Positions 11,191 through 25,400 of a stretch of 64,000 nucleotides of DNA are shown here, in pieces; within the stretch, counting starts at the first letter, position 1; every line of letters starts with the position of its first letter. Source of the stretch: Typha latifolia (Eukaryota; Streptophyta; Magnoliopsida; Poales; Typhaceae); assembly GCA_019914945.1 (NCBI GenBank), contig CM034101.1, positions 3,731,188-3,795,187 of the forward strand, in the 5' to 3' direction. The notes under the pieces were generated by a model. That model was not told the DNA's origin. It did no database searches and saw only the letters and a list, made by a program, of their open reading frames with translations. A program made the translations under genes and the position numbers.

Positions 11191-11683
11191 TGATAGGATC
11201 TGACCCGATAGATCTATCAGTAATACCACATCAGTTTTAATGGATAAAAAGAGAAGAAATCTATAAACTCTAACTCCTTGGCTAGACTTCAAAGAGAGGA
11301 GATATGGAAGATAATACTTTATTTCTTACCCTAACTCACATAAAGCAACATATATAATCTTCCAATCAAACTAATCACTTAAGAAAAGAAAAGAAACCCA
11401 AACATAATCAGACTCTTAATAAATTAACTTAACCAAAGATCTAGTTGGCGGGCGTTAGACCAGCTTGGATGGACGTTCGAACGCATCGAAATCTATTGAT
11501 CTCAACTAAAAGTGTCTTGAACTCGTTCAAATGAGTGAAGTAACCAATGTTCGAATGCCAGTCTAGGTATTCAAACGCTCAACTAGTCTTCGGCTGGTTC
11601 GCGTCCTCCTCCGCTTGCCGCTTGCTGTGTTTCCTCAGATTAGTGAATTGAAATGGAGCTGTTAGACCTCCATTCCTTTTACA
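11191..11683 (-). repeat. 5' LTR of the gypsy element
   Basis: Direct-repeat partner of 7071-7627. On the minus strand it runs from TG at 11683 to TATCA at 11191, directly next to the primer-binding site. Confidence 0.85.
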
Positions 11684-14600
11684 GTTTCTATTATCAGATA
11701 CAAAGATACAAACGGTAAAGAAAAGATTTAACTAAATAACAAACTGATTAGATATATGGCATGCACCACCCTTTAGTCAAAGATTGACGCCCTTTTGTTA
11801 CAAATGTGGCAGGTTCAAGGTTTGAATTTGCCTATTCAAATCAGTACAACAAAAGAAACCCTTTTGCTATCCTAGTATTAGTATTAGATAATCAAAAGAG
11901 AGGTGACACAGTTCTCATGACACTAATAAAATGGAAATCTTAAATGGCTGAAATTGCTTACAAACAAGTGCATTTCCGAAATTACATAAATATAAGGAAG
12001 CTATGTAGTGCCTAAGATTTATCATTCATTGCATTTATCTAGCAAATTTCAGATAAACTAGCAATCAAGATATCTACTTGTGGAGCCAAATTCACATCAA
12101 CTCATCAAGTATACTTTTCTTAGCAGGAATGAGAAAATATCTGCATTCCGCAACCAGTTCTCAAAGCTGGTTTCTTTGTCCCAGGGCAACAAGGGGGTGG
12201 GGATGATTAAAAAACAACAGAATAAGAACATTATCTGTTGTCACAGTAAATCTATTTACATGTCAGTAGCAATAAATTGAATAATGACAACAGCCTGAAA
12301 ATTTATGTAGCATGAACTACAAATACATATACTTTTTGGTGCACTATCATTTAACCAACCAGAGGATTTTTTTTAAAGAATAAAAATTAAACCGCATGAA
12401 GAAACTACAAATCATATCTATGGAAGTCAGAGATCATGCATAATAGATAGGTTATTTGAATTAAGGAACTAAAACCTATGAAGCGGACCTCATTATATGA
12501 TCTGCTATAAATAACAAATTGATTGCCAAAAGATATATGACCTCAATTTAATTTATAACACCGGACTTAAATATTTACTTCATTCCACCAAGAGTTGCCT
12601 TACTCATGTATTATTAATATGCCAAAAGAACCTATTTTCACAACTTCAGCATTTGCAAATTCCAGTAGGCTCAAATGAACAGCACATTTTACTTTTGCAA
12701 GTCCTAGAAGACACTAGTAAAGACAACTCTAGAGTCTAGACTTCCTCCTATAGATAACTTAGGTTTTGGACTTTCAAACCAGTAACATTGAAGTAGATGA
12801 AAATGATTGAAAGTGGCGTATATAGATTATTTTAAAGCCTGAACTGCATCCACCCTTGAAACAACAATTATGTTCTCATAGGTCATTTATATTTTCCTGA
12901 CTCAAAGTGATGTAGTTTGGCTTCCAACTATGGCTTCATAATTAGGTCCTAGTATTGCTTCTTGCATAGAAACATCAACAAATAATGCAACCAAGGAGAA
13001 CTAGTATAAAATGTGATTTATATATTGAACATGTAGATAAATATTTACAGTTTACACCCCTAAATTATACCTTATTTTCACAGAGACCTCTAAACTTTTT
13101 TTTATTACAATGTCCCCTCTAAACTTTAGATCTAAGTGAAACGATAAACAAAAATGACCGAATGTGCCAAATGACTAGTATACCCTTATAAATATACCAT
13201 TCAAAAAGGAGGGAAGGGAGTAAACAAAAAAAGAGACCCCACTGCATGAGTTAGAAAAAAACTGCTCTCTCTTCTCTGTACTCATCTTCTACCATCGGCC
13301 AAGAGGAAAGATTCTTTCATGGAATCCTCCTCTTTCTTTCCCAGCACTCCTTCCTCCTGCAAGCTCCTCCTACATTTCTTGTCCATCTTCCTTAACCTGG
13401 TGGAACCACTTAAGTCAATTTGATACCATTATTTTAATCCACTTAAGCCAATCTGATGTAATAGAGGGAATGATGCTTATAAGGGCATAAGAATCCTATA
13501 AATTTTTGATATGGGACTAAAGACTAAAAATTCCTTATCGAAAAATAGCAAAAATAAATGGAGCATGCTAGGATTTGACCCCAGGTTGGGTTGCTTAAAA
13601 CAAATCACGTTAACCAGCTGTGCTAGACAGAATATATATAGTTATTTCATATATTATATATCGAGCCTACTCAATCCAAGCTCAGAGTGAGCTGACTCTA
13701 ATTCGGCTCAATTAGAATTTCGACCCTATAAACTTAGCTTGGCTAGGCTCATTTAGAGTTCAAACTGAGCTCGCAAGCCTACGAGTTTTTTTTTGACAGC
13801 CCTACTTGCATCACATTAGCTGAGTTCTTCAGTGCATGTCATCAGCGAAAGATAATGTGCTGATTTAATCAAATGAATAAACATATTTTTTGAACCCTAC
13901 ATTAAAATTGTAGCCAATAACATTAATAGAATAAAGATAACCTTGGACAATCATAGGTGTAATTTTCTGTCAACGCCATAATCATCCAAGCTTCTCCTTG
14001 GCTTATATACTAGCACCATGTCAAACCGGCCAAATCCCACAACAGCGTCGCTTCATAGGAAACTCGACACCATTCTATGCCATGAGTACTTGAATCATGG
14101 GCCAAAACTCAAACATAGCTTATTTTAAAAACATAACGCGCCACAACTTTGAAACTCTCGGGTTGCAGATCTATGGATGTTGATATCTAGTTGTATAGGA
14201 AAACTATCTCGACATATTAAGTGAGTCGACTTTGCAAAATCAAAATGTCATTGGTTTAACGATATTCATTTTGCCGTTGATAGCTATCCTGCCCCTTTAA
14301 TTTTCTTGTCGTTGACATGTCTTGTAACTTCCTTTTTAGTAAATAAAAAATCGGAATCATCCTATTAGTTGCGTATTTTCCTTATCTATTGTTTTGTCGT
14401 TATTCAACAAGAGTTGCATTTGCGGCTGTTTGACTTGACTTTGCAAATCGAAAGTCGAGTGTCGCTCGTGGTCTTTGTCTATCTCAAAGACTTACTCCGT
14501 CCTCCCAGTGAATTAGCCAGAATAAACTAAGACATGGGCTAGTTGAAAGCTCCAGCAACACCAGAGTGGAAGTCAAAAGCAACCAAAGTTAAAATAAATT

Positions 14601-15235
14601 GCATACTAGAGCAAAGGAAGCTTGGTCAGCTAAACTAAAGAAATTTTTAACTCATTAAGAGTCTGCAATATAGGGATGGACCCTACAATTAGTTCAAAGA
14701 AACTAGCATCCTAGAATATACCCAGAGATACAAACTATATGACTAGCATCCTAGAATATATCTTGAGACACAAAGCCACAAACTATTCCCCTCTCCGCAA
14801 GAGTTGTGTAAAGCAAATAAAAAACCAGTTCCTTTCGGCACAAAAAATTAGAATCTAAAGCAAAGACACAAAAGGTAGAACTGGGACAGAAGAATATCAA
14901 GAGATGCTATCAGCCTATCAGTATCAAGATTGCCCACAAGGACCAAAAGTATTGCATTACAGTAAAGAATCAGCATCTTCAAAAGTACCCGGAGAGACAG
15001 AGTATAGAACACTTCACAAACTTATGTTAGGAAAAATTATATCACAATTAAATATAATGAAGACAGACAATTTCCAGAAAAACGAAACCAATAAAGTAAG
15101 AAATCTTCATTAGAAAATGATCAGAATAATTGACTCAGTTAAAACCAAGACATAAGTTCAATCGTACTCCGTTAGCAGTCATACTGCAAATTAAGGAGAT
15201 GCCAAATCTTTGATTAGCAACTGAAAATGAAGCCT
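11684..15235. other. Intergenic, AT-rich; 3' side of the eIF2B delta gene
   Basis: No gene recognised. Contains a tRNA-like sequence (listed separately) and a segment at 13040-13150 of the common plant non-coding type rich in CCCCTAAA and CCTCTAAACTTT. The last few hundred bases should hold the 3' untranslated region of eIF2B delta. Confidence 0.6.
13559..13632 (-). repeat. tRNA-derived sequence (SINE head or tRNA pseudogene)
   Basis: On the minus strand an RNA polymerase III A box, TAGCACAGCTGG (13625-13614), is followed about 33 bases later by a B-box-like GGTCAAATCC (13580-13571). That is close to the A-B spacing of a tRNA with a short variable arm. Sequence 5' of the A box reads TCTGTC, as in tRNA acceptor arms, but pairing between the two ends is poor, so a working tRNA is unlikely. 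Confidence 0.5.
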
Positions 15236-18200
15236 CTATATCCACAACTGTTCTCTGCTGTATTCTCGAACAATTACTGGCACACTTGTTGGTGGAAGCT
15301 GCACAAACAAGATTGATGGTTGTTAAAGATTGAGACGACAAGCAATTTCATATTTTCATTACTTTTTGATAGAACATTGCCAAAATAGGCAAAAATATTT
15401 AACCAGCCTGACAACTTTTGGGTTTGTTGATTGCATCTAATAGATAAGATAATGAGCAGGCTCACATTTAAACAGATTCTCCATGCACAGAACCAAATTA
15501 GCGTTCACAATATTGAAAATCTGGTATCAAGTATCAATAACTACAAATAATCTGAATGAATAGACTGATCATAGTTGTTTTTAGTTCTACTCAAGAAGAT
15601 TGCACTACCACCCTTTTCAAGACCAATATGTTAACACCACTAGAGGATATATGTTACAAGGACAATGACTGACTTCAAATATAAGCAGCAGCACAGCTTA
15701 AACTTGCGAACATAAGAGAACCATGAAGAATACATTTTATATGCACCTTAAGATCCCCAATAGATCTCAATCCAGATATAAATAACATTATTCAGAAATA
15801 ATTTCTTAAAAAGATCCAGAAAAAATATCAGCAATACAGTTACAAAGGTGAGACAACAAAACGCAACTGGACACATAATTACGAGGCTAAGTCATAACCA
15901 CCACTGCATAAAATGGACCATTAGTTACAAAGAAAATAAATTCTCAAAGTTTGCATAACAAGCATTGCAGAAATCTAAGATAATCCCCTACAGAATAATT
16001 TATTACCAAAAGACTAAAAGAATCAATAACTACTAAGAGTCAAACTGACATTTTTAATTTTTTAAGAACTCTAATAGGATCCCAGTTGGCCTGTTATTAC
16101 AGAGTGAGTTTGCATCAGTAATAAATGAACTCAATTCATAGTCCCCATAAAATAGTCCTGATAAGAAAAGAAAATGGGGGGTGGAAAACCTTCTGTCTGA
16201 CAATTTTCTTACTGCTAAAGATCATGAAATGATCCCACAGCTATACATAAGTTCATTTAAGTCAGAAGTTCATGAATAAGATCACTTGAAGAGGACTAAA
16301 CATAAGCATCATGACTACCAAGTCATCTATAGAGCCAGCAAAATGATTCGCTCTACATATATATATAACATTTACTGTACATATCATAAGACTGTGAAAG
16401 CTTCTATATACTTTCTTTAAAGGGTATTAATATTTTTCTATATTAGTTTCTCACTGAACTATGGAATTTAGGTAAACGAGATTCAGTTCCTAAATTCGTC
16501 GTTCACCAAAGGCATGCTTAGTGATTTAACTTATGGCAGTTGATCCCTGATATAGGAGAATGGCGATGTTTGATAGCTTAATTGCTTAGAACTTTTGTAA
16601 AGCACCAAGTACATAGATCCATAGAGAATACAACTCAAATTACAGTTTAATTGATAATGCAATGCAAACCAACTACCCAAACATAGTGGTTGACAAAAGA
16701 ACTTGTGGCCAGCTGTGTCAAGATATAAGCATGTATTCTTTGATATTGCAGGGAAGCATGGTTCAAGAAGCTAGTTCTGCAAAACTTAAACTTAAGAGAT
16801 TTAGAGAAAATGATACTTTACAGAGATATAAATAGCTATGAGGTGAATAGGAATATTTTTCTTCCAAGAAAGAAAGTATGAAGGAAACCACATGGGTGAA
16901 ACAATAGGACAAGGTGACTCAATTCAAGTGCACGGTTCCAAAAAGGAGAGAAAGGACTAAACATTTAGTTTCAAGGAAAAGAATAATAGACTCAATCTTG
17001 ACAGAGAATTATTCCCTAAAATATAATTTAATGGAGAAAACCAAAAGGACTTCCCTACTTGATTAGGACAATATACAGTTTGCTGTCAGACTATTGTGTT
17101 TGCATCTTTGTTATACAAACTCAAATGAAATGGATTAATTTCACAAGTGTAAATAATCTACTATAGAATATTCTGCTAGCTAGTGAACACATCCTTATCA
17201 CAACTAGATACTAAAGACGAAAAAGAATGAATTTTAATTAGACAGATTACACGATTCAAACAAATATGAAAGAAATTTGTCCCACAAGTAGTAGAGAAAG
17301 CACCCCATTTAGTACAAGTCTAAGGTATCCCTCTCCCTAGTGGTATATGGGGAAATCTATTCATGCTTATTGTAGGAAAATGCACATCGTGCACATCATG
17401 GTCTTGGTGCTCATCAAATGTCGGTCAGGTTTATAGGTTCATGAAGATATGGACAGCTTGTAGCTCAATGGATTGGGGAAAGGTTGGACTAAGCTGCCCA
17501 GCCCAATAACCAAAATGCTCTAGTGGCAAAAAGAAAAAGGAAGTATCTAGAAGAGATTCAGAGTTGGTGTCTAGCTCACCATTCCATAATCTGTGATGAT
17601 TATCGAAACATAGTCAGCTGGGGTTGCATCGTACCTATTACGAGACCAACATAACAAAAAAAAAGTGTTTTAGTTTAAAGCATCACAAGAAGAAAAAAAA
17701 TTGTCTAAATATTCAATTATTTGTATTTAGTGCATACGTAAGATTTAGAAGTTGAAGATTCTCATTGCCGGCCCAATCCTTAAGATGATTCAGGTGTTTC
17801 CTTCCAGGAACTTCAGGAATTATGTCTGGATCACCTGAGGGGTCAAAAGTAGCTTCTCTATGAAACAATTCCACAAAAGCTCCTGGCAATAAGCAATGGA
17901 ACAGATCAAATCAATTATAAACAGCACTTAGGCATACCAAGTTCATTTGAGCATATAGAGTCGAGTTGCACCCTCTCATGAAATTTATATGCCTCACAGC
18001 AAACTACAACAGGAACACGGAATGCATGTGCAACCATAGCCACACAAGCTGTTCCCACTCTGGAGTAAACTGTTCCATTTGACAAAACTGATGATGCTCC
18101 TAGAAAAACTCGTGTAGCCTCATGCATTATATATGAGATGGCATTTATATGTGTATATGTACAGTTAAGGCCCTTTGCCACTAACCTATGGAGTAACACC

Positions 18201-21200
18201 TGCCCTTCAAGCTTTGGACGAGAATCAACAATCACAACACGGAACTGCTTTCCAAGCTCATGGGCATATAACAAAACCATTTCAACTATAGAAGATGACC
18301 CATATGTCAGCAGCACATCACCATCTCTGATCTTTGTAACAGCATGCCTGACAATAACCTTATCAGCAATTACTATCTTCTCACTTATAAAACGAGCAAT
18401 ATCATATTGAAGACTAGATTTTGCTTCTGGCTCTGACAGGGTATGTGGTAGCTTTGCAATCGTATTCTTCAAAAACCTAATAGCATTTCCCATGCTGATT
18501 GAAAGAGGCCTACACTCAATCAGAAAAGAGACATAACTACTTATTTTTGCAGTCAAATCTCGAACTAGAATTTTTTCAGGAGGCGTAGAGTAGTCTATAA
18601 TTGCGTCTCGAAATGCAAGAAGCATTGCTATGCAACGAGCATTACCACCTGAAATATCACCTGACAAGTATTGAAGCCCAACCTGAAACAACAGGAAGAA
18701 TCACATTAAATTTAATTAAATTCAATCTTAACTAGAATAATATCTTTAGTATAACAAGCATGCTTTAAAGTTTTAAATACCTTCTCACAAGTACAGTATT
18801 ACTTTAATTATGACAAATTTGCAACCATCCCCATCAAATCTAGCATAAGAAAAAATAGAGAATGTATAGCTACAGTTGACATTAAATGTACACCATCAAT
18901 GTATTTGTCCAGTTGTCCATAGTCGGTACTACTCGAGCTAGCATGTGATATAAAATATATGCAGAAATACAACAAGTGAATGCATTTTGGTGCACAAATA
19001 AGCATATTGCATGTAGATGTTATCTAGCGTAAATCTATCATGGATCAAACATGGATCGCATCTGTAATAGTTCTCCCCATATTAGGAGTACAGATACTTA
19101 TTATATGGTTGAATGCGTATAGTACATTACATATGCCTGACTTCTTGAGTACAAAGATTAGCACCAATCATGTTACCATTGGAGGTTGTGAGAAAATAAA
19201 AATTGATACAGAATCATTTACAGTTCTAGTGGCATTAATCAAAGAAACATTTAGGGAAAATTTGTAAGGAAACATACTGCGGAGTATTAAAGCCTATATG
19301 CAGTCATAATATTGATCACTCTCTGGCATCCTTCATCTTTATTAATGCATGTAATTACATGAATGAACTATTGATGTTTGAATTGCTACAAACTTCAAAT
19401 AAAAAAATAAACAGAGCTAAAAGATAACCTTGTAGACAGAAGGATGAATAGAATCAAGTTGGAAAAATTTTGATTCAAGATCTGGAAGCTGAGTTCCATG
19501 CACATACTGAGGCAAATGACGGAACAATTCAACTCTGTTTTGAGCTTCAGATTGATTGACAACTGCACGCCTCTTTGCTTTTTCAACCCGATGTACATCA
19601 TCAAACTGCATTCGGGGGTGAGGAACATCTTTCTTTCTATCCTTTTCAGGAAGGCGGTCAACCACTTTCTCAGAAGAAGCAGCTGGAATTGTAACCTGAT
19701 ATCCATCTTTCTTTTGTGAAGGAGTTTTCACTGCCCTAACTTGCCTTGAGGTCCCAGGGGCATTAGTAGCAGAAGAAGCCGCAGGCTTGATTCCATCACC
19801 TATAATCATTATAAATCATTATAATGGATGAGCTTGGAAAATTAGATGGTCATATATGTAAAAGGAATGACAAGATGAAGCCACTCATATATATGACATC
19901 ATGACATGAGGAACTGCAAGGGAGCATGGTGATGATGAGCATTAAAAAATGCACAAATTCAGATGCTAACGAAAGAGAGGACTCAAAATGCAAATGTAGT
20001 CAGATTAGCTAATAGCTAGATAATCAGCTTCCACGAACTGTCACAACTGAGACATGCTAATATACATACTGATGATATCAATTTAATTAAGCTGTACAAT
20101 GATTCAGTAAAATACTAGAGCCCACATCCAGCCAAGAGAAAAGGTAGAACAAACATAAGGAAAGGGCAACATCTCTGTCAGGAGAGAGAATGAATTCTAT
20201 AGGGCAGGCCTGTTAAACTTTAACAGAGAATTCAACTACACAAAATAAAAACTAACTCAGCAAGTCAAAATTGTTGCTCTCAGCTGTGGTACGGTACTGA
20301 ACAACAATATGAATGAACTCGCTCTATATGAAAGGAATATAAACATGCAACTAAGGAAAATCAAATTGATCACCAGCCTCCTTTGCAGCAGCCTTTGCAG
20401 CACGCTGAGCCTCTTGAATGGCACGCCTCTCGGCTTTTGAAGTTTTTGGTTTTTGTGACCTTGAAGACTCAACCCCTTCGTTCTGCATTTCGAGCAAAGC
20501 TCCTTTTTTTGTTTCTGCAAGACATACTACTTGTCAGAAATCTGAAGTCTGAACAATTACAAATATCCAGATACGCATGGTAACACGACACACCCTCTAG
20601 AATAATTGAACAGGAAACCTTTTGTGGAACATAAACAAAAAAGACACATCTTCACAATCCTCATTTCCAGAGTCTGCATTCTCATATGTTTTAACTCTTG
20701 TTAAGTTGTAGACCACCTTTGCATCAAAATTTTAAATGTAGGGGCTCATTCCTTTAATCATCAGTTAGATAAACGATATTAAGCAGGGTCCAGATATTCT
20801 TATCGTTGAGGAAACCAAATATTTTGGTGATCAGAACCCAATCTCCCATATATTGCAGGTTGCAAATGGTGTACCAAATTGGATTAGTTACTGAAGAATT
20901 ATCTTTTTCCTGCTTTTATCTTGAGCTTCTCAATACCTTCATAGCTATACTCCACACCCACACATCCACATAAAGGAAAAGGCAAAATGGACGGTAATAT
21001 TCTGCAAGAACACCATGTGATCTATGACACCTGCTCCATCTCCAATAGAAAATCCCAAAAATTCACCGGAGATTCTCATCTTTAAACCTAGAAAAACTTA
21101 ACCAGAGCCAAATCCAATTCATCCTCTTGCACAGAACCTGTTTGACATTTTTTCCAAAACTACAAACATTGTTACACATTGGGAAGAGTCGTTTTTACCA

Positions 21201-21876
21201 TTGATGCCATGATCATACTCCTCTTCGGCATACCCTTATGGTCATCAACTTTCCGCTGTTCCTTACAGTGAATGAGGACGAAGCAAAATTCCTTGCAACG
21301 TTCCCTACATCTCCAATAGGACATCCAGAAAATTCACCTAAAATTTTAAAAGATTCTCTCTCCAAACCTACAAATAGCCATTAACTAGAACCCAAACCAA
21401 AATAAGCGAACTTTCCCAGAAAAACAAACGCTCATCCTCTTGCGAAAAACCTATTTGATAATTTGTCAAAACCTACGTTTCTTCTTACCTGGCAAACCGG
21501 AAAGAGTCATCGTCGCATCCTTAATGGTGGACATCATCATCTCCCCGCTTCTCCTCCCTGGTAACGATGTCGCCACGACCTTACTCGGTCCGCCACCGCC
21601 TCCGTCCCTCCTAATCATGTTCATCGTTGACGTACGCAACTCGTCCGAGAAGTCGGAGGGATCATAGCTGCCGCGGGTGAGAGGGGAGAGGCCGGAATTG
21701 GGGTCGTGGCGAGGCGGCGGGATCATGACGGGGGAGAGGGAGGTGGTGGGAGGAGAGAAGGAGGAGGAGAAGGGGTTGGGAGGTGGGTTGGTAGCGTAGG
21801 AGGTTTCTGGGGTAATGAAGCCAACTTGGCGGACTTTGGGATCGATCACAGTGCGAGAAGCACGGCGGAGATCCAT
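15236..21876 (-). CDS. EIF2B4: Translation initiation factor eIF2B subunit delta
   Basis: The delta subunit belongs to the regulatory core of eIF2B, the cytosolic exchange factor that reloads eIF2 with GTP. I reconstruct seven exons: 21876-21489, 20514-20374, 19799-19429, 18682-17938, 17882-17738, 17634-17580 and 15298-15236. All have GT-AG borders and compatible phases, and together encode 635 residues, near the usual plant length. The start reads MDLRRASRTVIDPKVRQVGF, matching plant homologues; the upstream in-frame Met is less likely. Exon 2 encodes the charged KAERRAIQEAQRAAKAAAKE segment. From residue 301 on, the protein is the alpha/beta/delta-type eIF2B fold, with DGDVLLTYGSS, VIVDSRP, LGASSVLSNGTVYSRVGTA and VPVVVCCEAYKF. 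The last exons give YDATPADYVSIIITDYGM and SVPVIVREYSREQLWI-stop. Intron 6 is 2.28 kb, which hides the two final exons from a simple frame search. The gene lies downstream of, and in tandem with, the GRF/CCHC gene. Confidence 0.95.
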
Positions 21877-22433
21877 GGGGAGGGATGTTGAGGAGGAGAA
21901 GAGAATCAAAATGGGGCTCAGCTGGGTTCCTACTTCCTAGAGACGACTTATAAATCTTTCTAGGAAATTTGCATAGAACACCCTATATTCAAATGGATTT
22001 ACGGACAACGGTTTGGAACCTATGAAATACTATAATTCCTTTACAACACTTGAATCTTGATCATGGTTAATTTCTAATGAAAACTAAACGGCAAGATATC
22101 TCGTGATGCAATTTGCAAACAACCTGATAAGTTCACTTGCAAAATATACTGGAGCAGCCACAAGCACAGGTAACAATTACGAAAACAAAAATTATTGATT
22201 TACTCGGAAAAGGAAATTGAAAAAGATGTACCAAGTGCACAGCAAACTATAATATCATACATCAGAAATGAGTCCACAAGAGAGACTTCCCGGTGGTTAG
22301 CATGATTAAGATGTTAAGCTAACTCAAAATCACCACTGGGATACCAAAAACAGACAAACATAGATGATGCCAGTTTGCGAGCTGTTCGAGTTTACTGTAC
22401 AGTCGGCGTATTTCGGTAAGTTTAAGAGTGCTA
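21877..22433. other. Spacer between the GRF/CCHC gene and eIF2B delta
   Basis: 557 bp holding the eIF2B delta promoter and leader and the 3' untranslated region of the upstream gene. On the minus strand a GATTTATAAG around 21955-21946, some 70 bp before the ATG, could act as a TATA element. Confidence 0.5.
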
Positions 22434-25400
22434 TTAGCATCTGTAGTTATACTGAGAGCGAGAAGCATTTGACGCCTTTATATTGCCAGCAGCACCAGCC
22501 AGGTTCTGTGCAGGGCAATCTCGAGACCAGTGACCAACCTTGCCACACTTGTAGCACGTACTTGAACCTGATGAAGGTATATGGGTATCACCCTTATCCG
22601 AACAGAGATCGGATGATTGATTTGGACATTCTTTCGCCCAATGCCCTTCTTGCCCACACTTGAAGCAAGACGACTTGCTCCTCTCACCAGACAGTTGGCT
22701 GCTCGCACTGCTATTGTGGCCATATTTTTGTGAAGCGACTGGAGGTTGAGTGCCTGGAGAGGGCTGCTCATCGCACCATTTGAAAAAGCCACAAGAGCCA
22801 TTAACCTGTTTGTTTGAGCAAGGGTATCAGAGGAAGTATCAGTATTCATCAAGTAGCAACAGTGCAAAAGATCTTACTCATCCTGAACACAAGTGGATTC
22901 GTTAATAAAATATGGTGCAACAAAGTGTAAATAATCAAAAGCAATGACAATAAAAAACAAAATTGCCAAATTTGGCAATTAGAAGATCAAGCATTCTTAA
23001 TATGTTTCTGATATTCTCACAAGTACACAAGACCAGTCATCCAAGACAGCATACTCCAAATTAACAATGATTGTCAAGCAGAAAATATGAACGTTGTTAC
23101 TTCCACAGCAGATGCCAAATTCTAGTGTAGTAGAGGTGTACAAATAGAGAACAAGAGGAAAGACATTATAGAATACAAGCATTTTAATGGTTTTGCAGAA
23201 AAGAACTACTCTATAGAGAGAACAAACACCATCACAAACTATTACCATTTTTCATATACACTTTCTGAACTTATTTATTACTTACATACACCCCCATAAA
23301 CTGAAAAAATATCTCTATATGCTCCCTTGAATTAAGAAAAAAAAACTATACAAACCCCTAAACCAAAATTTTTTTGGATCAGAGGATGTATGCGTTAAAA
23401 AACAAGGTTAGGGAGTGTATGTAGAAAATAGTAATAATTCAAAGGGTCTAAGTAGAATTATTCCTAATTAAAAAGCAGTTCTACATTTTAAAATTAATTA
23501 TTCATTTGATTGTGACAGCATCACTTGAAGATATAGCAACTGTCAATTTTAGTGACAGATAGCTTTGGTTCAAAAGACGAAGAAGAAACTAAAACGAGGT
23601 TATCACAGCATATTGCAATCTTACAAATAAGAGATGTCTTCCTCCTACTGAGTACATAAATATCTGTCCCAGGCAGAGTGATAAAAGCATAGCTGAACAG
23701 CAGACAGGCATACATTAGCCCACAAATGAGTCAAAGAAACACAAGGTAGTAATATAGAAGTTCTTGTCACTTTGATCCTGCCATGAACCCCACTGAATAT
23801 TGCAACAATGGCATGTGCATTTCTATGAAATCAACAGCATGAGAATGGAACTTGCTTTAGCTCGAAAGTTCCTCTAACATGAATCAGACTAGTGTAGAAT
23901 GTAGATGGAACAACAACAATTTTTTTATAATGTTCAGAATAAACAAACGATTTACATAGAGCATGATGTACACAAACATGTATAGGGCGTATCTGTGTCA
24001 GAAGGCCTCCTTGAACTTCAGGTTTCTCAAGTTTGAATCACATAGTTGCACCCCAAAATTCAATAGAGACAAACGTAGGGACAAATTGAAAAGGATAATA
24101 TACAATAAATGTCATGCTACCACAACTTAAAAATTAGAGCAAATGATGAGTCTGACTCCACAATAAATAGGTGAAAAGGGCATAACACATGTGAAGACAA
24201 ACCAAGCTACACAAATCCTAGAAAAACTATCTATTGGAAATGAAAATGGAATATCATAATATCAACAAAAAATATCAACAAAAATATCAACAAAAATTTG
24301 CACAATGTTTATCCAACGGATCTGAAAAACAAAAGATCCCAACATATGTATATTATTGATGTTGAATGTTTGCATGTGATAAACCCTAAAAAAACAAAAT
24401 ATTCCACCATATGTATGTTGTCACAAGATGCTAGAAGTAATCTGATGCAGCAAAACCATATATTCTAGAAGTGTGAGAAATATAATTAATAGGACAATAA
24501 AGCAAATATCAAGCCTGATTACATATACCTTAGATCAAAAGCACCAAAACTGGACACTACTCAAAATGCTAGATGTGTATGTACTGTCTTTTCAGTGAAC
24601 ATATATGTAAGATTTATTTTATCTTCTCATTGGCTTATTTGTATCTTAAAGATGAATTGATCTGCTAAAACCAAAAGCTGTCATCCTTCTCCCTGTAAAG
24701 TTCTTTAAGAGGAACAAGGCTGCCACATGTAAGTTAACCTTCTGAGATAGACGACTACAGAGGCCAACTTACCTTTGTTAGGAATATCTGTATGTCCGTG
24801 TATAGAACAATTGAAGAGAATTCTTCTCCTATATTCATGGCCATTATATGGTAGGCTATCATAGGGTAATCATAGTTCACTTTCCATAGTAGGTACTGTA
24901 TACTTGTGTGTGTGTATAACTCTTCAATGAACGCAATAGGATTGTTCTTTGCTTTTTTGAATCATTGTCATTATCATGGTATCAGAGCTCTAGCCTAAAA
25001 GAATCTACTCACCAACTGCCCATTGTCATTGTTTTCATAGCACATCAACCGACGTTCATTGTTATCATCTACGTGCCGCCTACACGTCATCCACCGATCA
25101 TCTACCCATTGTGTGGTGCCATCTGCACGTCAATTATGGTGGCAAAAATTAATTCGGCCTAGTAACCCGATACAATACTTCGGCTCTTAATTGGGTTCAG
25201 ATTTAATCTAATCAGGTTCGGATTGTAAATGAGTCAACCTGCCTTACCTGTTTAATAATCAGGTCGTGTTCGAATTTATATCATTAACCTATTTTGACCC
25301 GTTTGACCCGTTTAGATATGCAGGTCAAGTTGGATATATATATATGTGTGTGTGATGTGAAACACATGGATCGTTAGGATTCTAGGAACGATGATGGTGA

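Larger units (their letters stand above)
7071..11683 (-). mobile_element. Internally deleted Ty3/gypsy LTR retrotransposon
   Basis: Two direct LTRs (7071-7627 and 11191-11683) start and end with TG...CA. In minus orientation, the right LTR is followed by a primer-binding site, TGGTATAAGAGC at 11188-11177, one mismatch from the common plant initiator-tRNA-Met site. The left LTR is preceded by a polypurine tract, GGAAAGGGGAG at 7638-7628. Between them lie a decayed gag (about 9221-8285), a decayed aspartic-protease region (about 8290-7900) and a short remnant of the pol C-terminus (about 7745-7640). Reverse transcriptase, RNase H and integrase are missing, so the element cannot move by itself. 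About 1.9 kb between the primer-binding site and gag contains foreign-looking sequence, including a dispersed repeat at 10043-10770. No clear target-site duplication is visible (AAGTG on the left, GTTTC on the right). Confidence 0.88.

Noticed and set aside
17448..17475. TTGTAGCTCAATGGATTGG in eIF2B delta intron 6 as a tRNA or SINE start
   Set aside because: The A-box resemblance is good but no B box follows at a suitable distance.
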